DNA of 26,088 nt from Planctomycetota bacterium (GTDB lineage Bacteria > Planctomycetota > Planctomycetia > Pirellulales > Pirellulaceae), in NCBI GenBank assembly GCA_026692885.1, contig JAPLNJ010001230.1, forward strand, positions 1 to 26,088, read 5' to 3'. Numbering within the stretch: position 1 is the first letter of the stretch; every line of letters begins with the position of its first letter. The notes under the pieces were generated by a model. The model was not told where the DNA came from. It saw nothing but the letters and a program-made list of their open reading frames with translations, and ran no database searches. Shown piece by piece: positions 24,001-26,088 of this stretch. A program made the translations under genes and the position numbers.

Positions 24001-25488
24001 ATTCAATCGCCGCCAGGCCAGCACGTCGTTGTTGTTGTTGATTTGCACATTGCCGAAGATCGACTGCGTGCCCGCCACACTCTGGTCGGCGCCCTCGTTG
24101 GGGTACATGAACGCGCGGTTCATCAGGGGATTCACCTGGCCGGTGTTGGGGTTGAAGACGTAAATATTGTCCGCCAACTCGCCGCTGTCGTTGGTGGATT
24201 CGCCCACAAAAGCGACGTAGCCGTTGTCGTTGATCGAGGCCCCTCCTCCGACGCCTGTGAAATTGAATCCAGCACTGGCCCCGGTCTGAGCCACCACCTC
24301 GAGTTCGTAGGAGATGCCCCTGCCGTAAACATACGTGGTGTCGACTCCTTCGGTCGCATCCGAGGCGACCGTGACGGCGCCACTGTAGCTGGTCCTCGAA
24401 GTCGGGGAGAACGTGACTGGCACAGCCTGCGAACCGCCGGGCGCAACCGTGCCCGACCAGTTGCCGCTAAACCCATTGGGACAGGTGATGCCGCTAACGG
24501 TCAGCGGCAAATTTCCGCCGTTGGAAATGATCAAACTGTGATCCATGGACGAGTTCACCGACACGTCGCCAAAGTCCAGATCGCCGCTCAAGTAGATGGC
24601 GCGCGTCGCCGACTGTGTGAACCACCAATTGCCCGTGGTATCGTCACCGGGGCACCAGCCCTGATAGGTCCCGTATTGCACTTTCCACCAGTACTGGCCG
24701 TTGTAGGCGATGCCGTTGCTCGGATCGCTCAGGATGGTCACCTGGCCAGTGCCGGGAATCGAGGTGACGGCGTTCGCCCCGAAACAGGGGTCGGTGCGCA
24801 AGACAACCGGCGTGTCCGCGGTCAGCGTATGGCCCGCTGTGAAATGCGTGGAGGGAGGTTGCGTGGCATCTGCGAGGTGGTAGTACGTGCCTTGGGTCCA
24901 CGTCGGATTGGCCACGAACAAGGCCGCCAGCGAGTAGCTGCCGTTGGGCGGTTGGTGACTTGCGCCAGTGGTACCCGCTGCCTGGCCCGACGCATCGCTC
25001 GTCACCACAATTACCGCCTGCGTGAACTGGCCACCGCTGTCGCCGAAGATGGCCACATCGCCGGAAGAGAGCCAAGTGGGCACTATCGTCGTGCCCGACC
25101 CCGTCGTGTGCTGGCTCACCGCAGCGGAGTTTACGAGATACGTGTTGAGGCTCTCGTAATTGACGATGGTGCCGGCACCGGAAGGCTCATTCGCGGCGCC
25201 GCTCAGATCCAGCCCACCGGCGATCAGGCACTGTGACACGAAGTTTGCGCTGTCGCTGGGTGTTTGAGTCGGATATCTGTCTGTGTTGTACGCGGAAGCC
25301 CAGCTGTTGGCATAGTTGACGGCGGCCTGATGGTCCCAAACGTAGGCGGCGAGCAGACGCCGCTCTTCTAACGGTTCCACTGCGAGGCGGCGGTGGTGCG
25401 GAGGCAACCCGAGCCTGTTCCGCCGCCGTTTGCTGGGGAGAACTTTGGACTGCGTGGCCCGTTTCGGAAAAGCAAGATACCAACCCAT
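18094..25488 (-). CDS. Giant secreted multidomain SGNH hydrolase with inactive-looking amidase domain, Ig-like repeats and dockerin
   Basis: The 2464-aa product opens with a planctomycete export leader: basic residues, then VEPLEERRLLA at 37-47. Domains in order: an Amidase_6-like domain (about 49-200) in which the usual DCTNFVSQ reads DSANFVSQ (Ser80) and the usual His reads FTQAVIVV (Gln157); an SH3-like segment (about 214-283); an ASH/choice-of-anchor beta domain (about 295-390); a long repetitive, possibly propeller-like region (about 395-850) with an EF-hand-like GDGVLDPGESWNDLNQNG near 711; a PKD-like domain (about 850-960); an SGNH hydrolase (about 965-1320) with GDSYSSGEGN (Ser974), IGGND (Asn1102) and HPND (His1286); nine Ig-like repeats (about 1347-2256); and a type I dockerin with two calcium loops (about 2265-2335). 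A 130-residue tail ends it. It is probably an extracellular esterase or carbohydrate deacetylase acting on a polymer. The GAGGA before ATG 25488 is too close for a normal ribosome site. A stop codon lies just upstream in frame, so no longer form exists. Confidence 0.88.
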   Translation of the reverse strand: MGWYLAFPKRATQSKVLPSKRRRNRLGLPPHHRRLAVEPLEERRLLAAYVWDHQAAVNYANSWASAYNTDRYPTQTPSDSANFVSQCLIAGGLDLSGAANEPSGAGTIVNYESLNTYLVNSAAVSQHTTGSGTTIVPTWLSSGDVAIFGDSGGQFTQAVIVVTSDASGQAAGTTGASHQPPNGSYSLAALFVANPTWTQGTYYHLADATQPPSTHFTAGHTLTADTPVVLRTDPCFGANAVTSIPGTGQVTILSDPSNGIAYNGQYWWKVQYGTYQGWCPGDDTTGNWWFTQSATRAIYLSGDLDFGDVSVNSSMDHSLIISNGGNLPLTVSGITCPNGFSGNWSGTVAPGGSQAVPVTFSPTSRTSYSGAVTVASDATEGVDTTYVYGRGISYELEVVAQTGASAGFNFTGVGGGASINDNGYVAFVGESTNDSGELADNIYVFNPNTGQVNPLMNRAFMYPNEGADQSVAGTQSIFGNVQINNNNDVLAWRRLNALVQISMPFGTMSTAPLTYLETWNADAGNPPGLPAARVAVGVPAGQSAPLWFFLNPATAGVYPSPLPLASPYEVINKYSTINNLGQVNFSANVNGAIVSGVSGNNRIASNTSGALVGAGGIGNLTINPMLADNGFNVMTTDDRSIYVEPWAMNGSLQLLAGAGVGFSSVSAAGISDDGNVITFAGVNTTSGAGIYISTFDAASRSYATPVKILGVAGDGVLDPGESWNDLNQNGIVDPGEDHGGMTSFDPAARVGVNHTSPDKLTVYTIAFLATDSNGISGLHTIGIDLSDTIRTPSAPDTVVANGDEVPGVGVVTGISINDPVNNNGQVCFLVSTGASQPMPGRWQALIKSSALKFDWSMPQRYGLDVNRNATDIKHTVLSNAADYVNPQDGYTLHLDARETRGQENIKPGVAGWHWNIEGPTTVWANGGPEIDIPHLKQGKYKVTLTVTFTNGRQSTPCQADVNVRDILIVAIGDSYSSGEGNPNRLITEFAASGAESARYAEGMWANGGTNTAMTHENANAHRSTLAPSSQAAFDIWEAMHHKVSVTFVMLSESGATMAKGIYGKADGLEWPAPDLVPWQLTELKGILGPRKPDIVTISIGGNDLGFGQVLEELAGAGWMPGTGYPTVQAAEADIQNRFNLALYGDHPAPPISGPPLPGLMDKYLKLATDLDSRFHPNYVIQTEYPDFTRGSTGQSVEFGSDMSAWWQRGAKISQQESQFISQLITQTNHAIRVSAAKTNWQTVHVLSAFLTHGYAAADPWINSMTAALRIQGIQADMDGRSSGAVHPNDRGQYGIATLCLEPVMVKDIKALLAKPDLGLGTGPSPAPAPATQPAGAVLAAAPANAGSGDPLVVTTQPPSSLTAGSSFGLVVTAESADGSVNTSFNGPITISSRTADVGGTTTVFAVNGVATFSGLTITTACDTTLIATANGIASGWSNSITVSAAAATQLVVPTLSGHTLPNGPFSIWALAEDPYGNVDPNFAGSLTLALANDPGGAVLGGTRTATATAGLANFSGLTISAPGSGYTLQATSNGLASGTSPAFDVADQLVVTSQPPGSVTAGASFDMVVKAKDGRGNVDSSFNGSVMLVLINNATGAALGGTTTVTAVNGVATFSGLTVDTAGSGYTLQASGDGLTVVASSAFNVAAAAATQLAVSALGTYVLTGASFPLQVSAEDPLGNVDPKFNGNVTLTLANNPGGAVLGGTLTVQAVKGVATFTWLAINQPGSGYAIQAAGTGLTAGIGPAFDVTNDQLVVTIQPPGIVTAGAPFGLLVQARDGAGNLDTSFNGLVVLAEASGAGRLSGQVVAMAVHGVATFSNVLIEQAGAENSLLVTSDHLAGATTNTFDVVLATASQLAIINPPPSNVTATAAFEVDFAVEDFLGNLDPTFHGNVTLQLTNGPTGATLGGTLTVSVINGVARFADLSLDKPGAGYVLRATGDGLSATTSKISVTPVGAATQLVVTSQPPSDIVAGSNFGVTVTAEDDFGSVDTSFQGLVTLDDPLDTGLAGTLSVTASNGVATFSNLTATHAGSNDWLSVTGSGLLPATTGAFGVNAAAATQLAVSSPFGNALAGSPFAVIVVAEDPFGNLAASFSGNVTLRLETNPSGANLGGTLTVAANGWAVFSGLTLDKQGIGYVLQATGAGLAAGLSPAFNVTANQLAVTSQPASHVRVSDSFGLTVSATDSAGNVDTSFAGNVTVALVDYTGTGATLRGTLSAAASAGVATFSGLTVNQAGDYELYVTSGNVGSATTDLINILTNSDHPWRNVRLPCDVDNDGYVKPLDVLVTIWDINANHTRQLPVPPPSGDGPPSYLDVNGDDAVTPQDVLAIIAYLNAAATPHVAEAEGDSGVLPTAPATGLVFASPVAGTSGEATLAMSPLVLQLVSPTSTAVPFLPQSNSGDGQPSGATRAVQPFAVSSARTAAYRPASSALSALKWEQLLDPLAEDTLSTIALDVAAARGPQREV
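18720..21455 (-). repeat. Nine tandem Ig-like repeats of about 100 codons inside the exoprotein gene
   Basis: Each unit opens with a QLVVTSQPP-like strand, continues with an A(E/K)D..GNVD.SF.GNVTL pattern, then GGTLTV...GVATFSGL, and closes with GSGYTLQATG.GL. Nine units can be counted by eye. Units 2, 4, 6 and 8 share a P.GNVDP/N(PF)G-type variant and a (G/T)(G/A)..LGGT strand, while 1, 3, 5, 7 and 9 start with QPP- or QPA-type loops. The array may therefore have grown by duplication of a two-unit block. The repeats probably space the catalytic part from the dockerin. Confidence 0.85.
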
Positions 25489-25790
25489 TCCTCAAGCCCT
25501 TTCGCCAAGAGAAGTTGTTTCGTGCAAAGATTTCCAGTGCGCGAATTCTTCGGTCGCGGCCCGGTCTGCGTGCTCTACGTCAAGCGCGGGGCGTTCTGTT
25601 CTTGATACCAGCCGCCTCCGAAGTTCCGCGTGTCGCAACGTGGGGATCGGATGCATCAAAGCAGGCCACGCGACGCTCACGCCACGACGCTGCCGCTGGT
25701 AGCCCAACCAAGGAAAAGAAGTTTACCAGCAGCAAACCAGTAAATCAAAGGAGGAAAGGAAGCCAAGGGGAAAGGAAGCCAAGGGTGGCC
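25489..25790. other. Upstream region of the exoprotein gene
   Basis: This stretch must hold the promoter of the minus-strand exoprotein gene, but I cannot define its boxes. One plus-strand frame is open through it without any recognisable protein. At 25749-25754 AGGAGG is present but no start codon lies at a proper distance. The only structure seen is the 16-base tandem repeat at 25755-25785. Confidence 0.5.
25755..25785. repeat. Tandem repeat, two copies of AAAGGAAGCCAAGGG(G)
   Basis: AAAGGAAGCCAAGGGG at 25755-25770 is followed at once by AAAGGAAGCCAAGGG at 25771-25785. It is purine-rich on the plus strand and lies just before the possible gene remnant that starts at 25791. Confidence 0.85.
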
Positions 25791-26006
25791 GTGAATACAC
25801 AGCAGCGATTGTTTCTGGTTCAGGCCAAGTCCGATTTCGGCGTCTTTGTGCGGCTGCGTCGGGATCCCCAGGTTCATGCGTGTCACACTCTGCACTACCT
25901 GCCGCTTCCTCTGACCGGCTTGGGTGGCACCTCAGATCGCACCTCAGATCCACCGCAGTCCCAAGTTGACGCGAGCCACGAACACCGCGAGACTATGGAG
26001 TCTTAG
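25791..26006 (+). pseudogene. Possible remnant of a small HEPN-like hypothetical gene
   Basis: From GTG 25791 the frame reads QRLFLVQAKSDFGVFVRL, then HACHTLHYL. This resembles the start of short planctomycete proteins that I recall as continuing CHxLHYLQMATEKLxKAY, a HEPN-like helical family. After HYL the expected continuation is missing in this frame, though the DNA at 25907-25925 can be aligned loosely to it after a shift. The frame then ends at 26004-26006 with no further similarity. The simplest reading is a frameshifted, truncated remnant. It rests on about 30 residues and on memory of the family, so it could be chance. Confidence 0.3.
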
Positions 26007-26019
26007 GTTGCCGATGGAA

Positions 26020-26084
26020 TGGGAGGGCGAGGCTCCTGCCGAGCCGGACGCGGTTCGTGGCTCGGCAGGAGCCTCGCCCTCCCA
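26020..26084. repeat. Perfect 26-bp hairpin
   Basis: Bases 26020-26045 pair perfectly with 26059-26084 around a 13-base loop. The arm reads TGGGAGGGCGAGGCTCCTGC and continues CGAGCC. No T-run follows. It is of the same general GAGGCTC-rich style as the small stems at 7185-7228 but is a different sequence. It may end transcripts of whatever lies beyond the window, or be another mobile palindrome. Confidence 0.85.
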
Positions 26085-26088
26085 GTTC

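Noticed and set aside
23227..25236. A 669-codon plus-strand frame opposite the N-terminal half of the exoprotein
   Set aside because: Composition is His/Arg/Gly/Val-rich as expected for an antisense shadow, and the minus strand has clear domains throughout.
1..26088. tRNA, rRNA, integrase or transposase genes
   Set aside because: None recognised on either strand. The repeats are non-autonomous and carry no transposase frame.

Overview
The window looks like a chromosomal stretch of a G+C-rich member of the Planctomycetota. The evidence is the N-terminal motif VEPLEERRLLA on a giant secreted protein, the dockerin plus GDSL/SGNH architecture of that protein, an orphan Flp-type pilin, very large membrane-anchored proteins of no familiar family, and gene borders crowded with palindromic repeats. 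Few starts have a clear Shine-Dalgarno sequence, which is also common in that phylum. Order and genus cannot be set from the sequence alone.

Layout. 1-543: an open frame entering from the left that appears to be a decayed chimera, a TPR/glycosyltransferase tail joined to a shortened ParB-like piece. 543-999: a MITE-like palindrome and a field of nested palindromes. 1000-3822 (minus): a single 940-aa primase-helicase-nuclease protein of the TOTE-associated primase type. 4003-4749 (plus): a cyclophilin lipoprotein with an altered active site. 4939-5151 (minus): an orphan Flp pilin. 5152-6219: about 1.1 kb with no convincing gene but two strong inverted-repeat elements. 6220-7026 (plus): an inositol-monophosphatase family enzyme. 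7027-7636: three more inverted-repeat elements. 7637-17943 (plus): a two-gene operon with an ATGA overlap, encoding 1133- and 2302-aa secreted, membrane-anchored, beta-rich proteins. 18094-25488 (minus, convergent): a 2464-aa multidomain exoprotein. 25489-26088: upstream region, a possible gene remnant and a perfect 26-bp hairpin.

The strongest candidate for an undescribed system is the operon at 7637-17943. By eye it holds three diverged copies of one module (export signal, short (Y/F)(V/I)P-type motif, long beta-rich ectodomain, C-terminal membrane segments). The first copy is a separate gene and the other two are fused head to tail, with a second signal-like hydrophobic segment left inside the fusion. 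The operon lies between inverted copies of a short repeat, one of which supplies the stop codon of the second gene. A palindromic element also appears to have been absorbed into the start of that gene. The giant exoprotein next door combines an apparently dead amidase-like domain, an SGNH hydrolase, nine Ig-like repeats and a dockerin, so the right half of the window is devoted to the cell envelope and exterior. The primase-helicase-nuclease gene is the most likely conflict or defence function on the left side, but no partner genes are visible.
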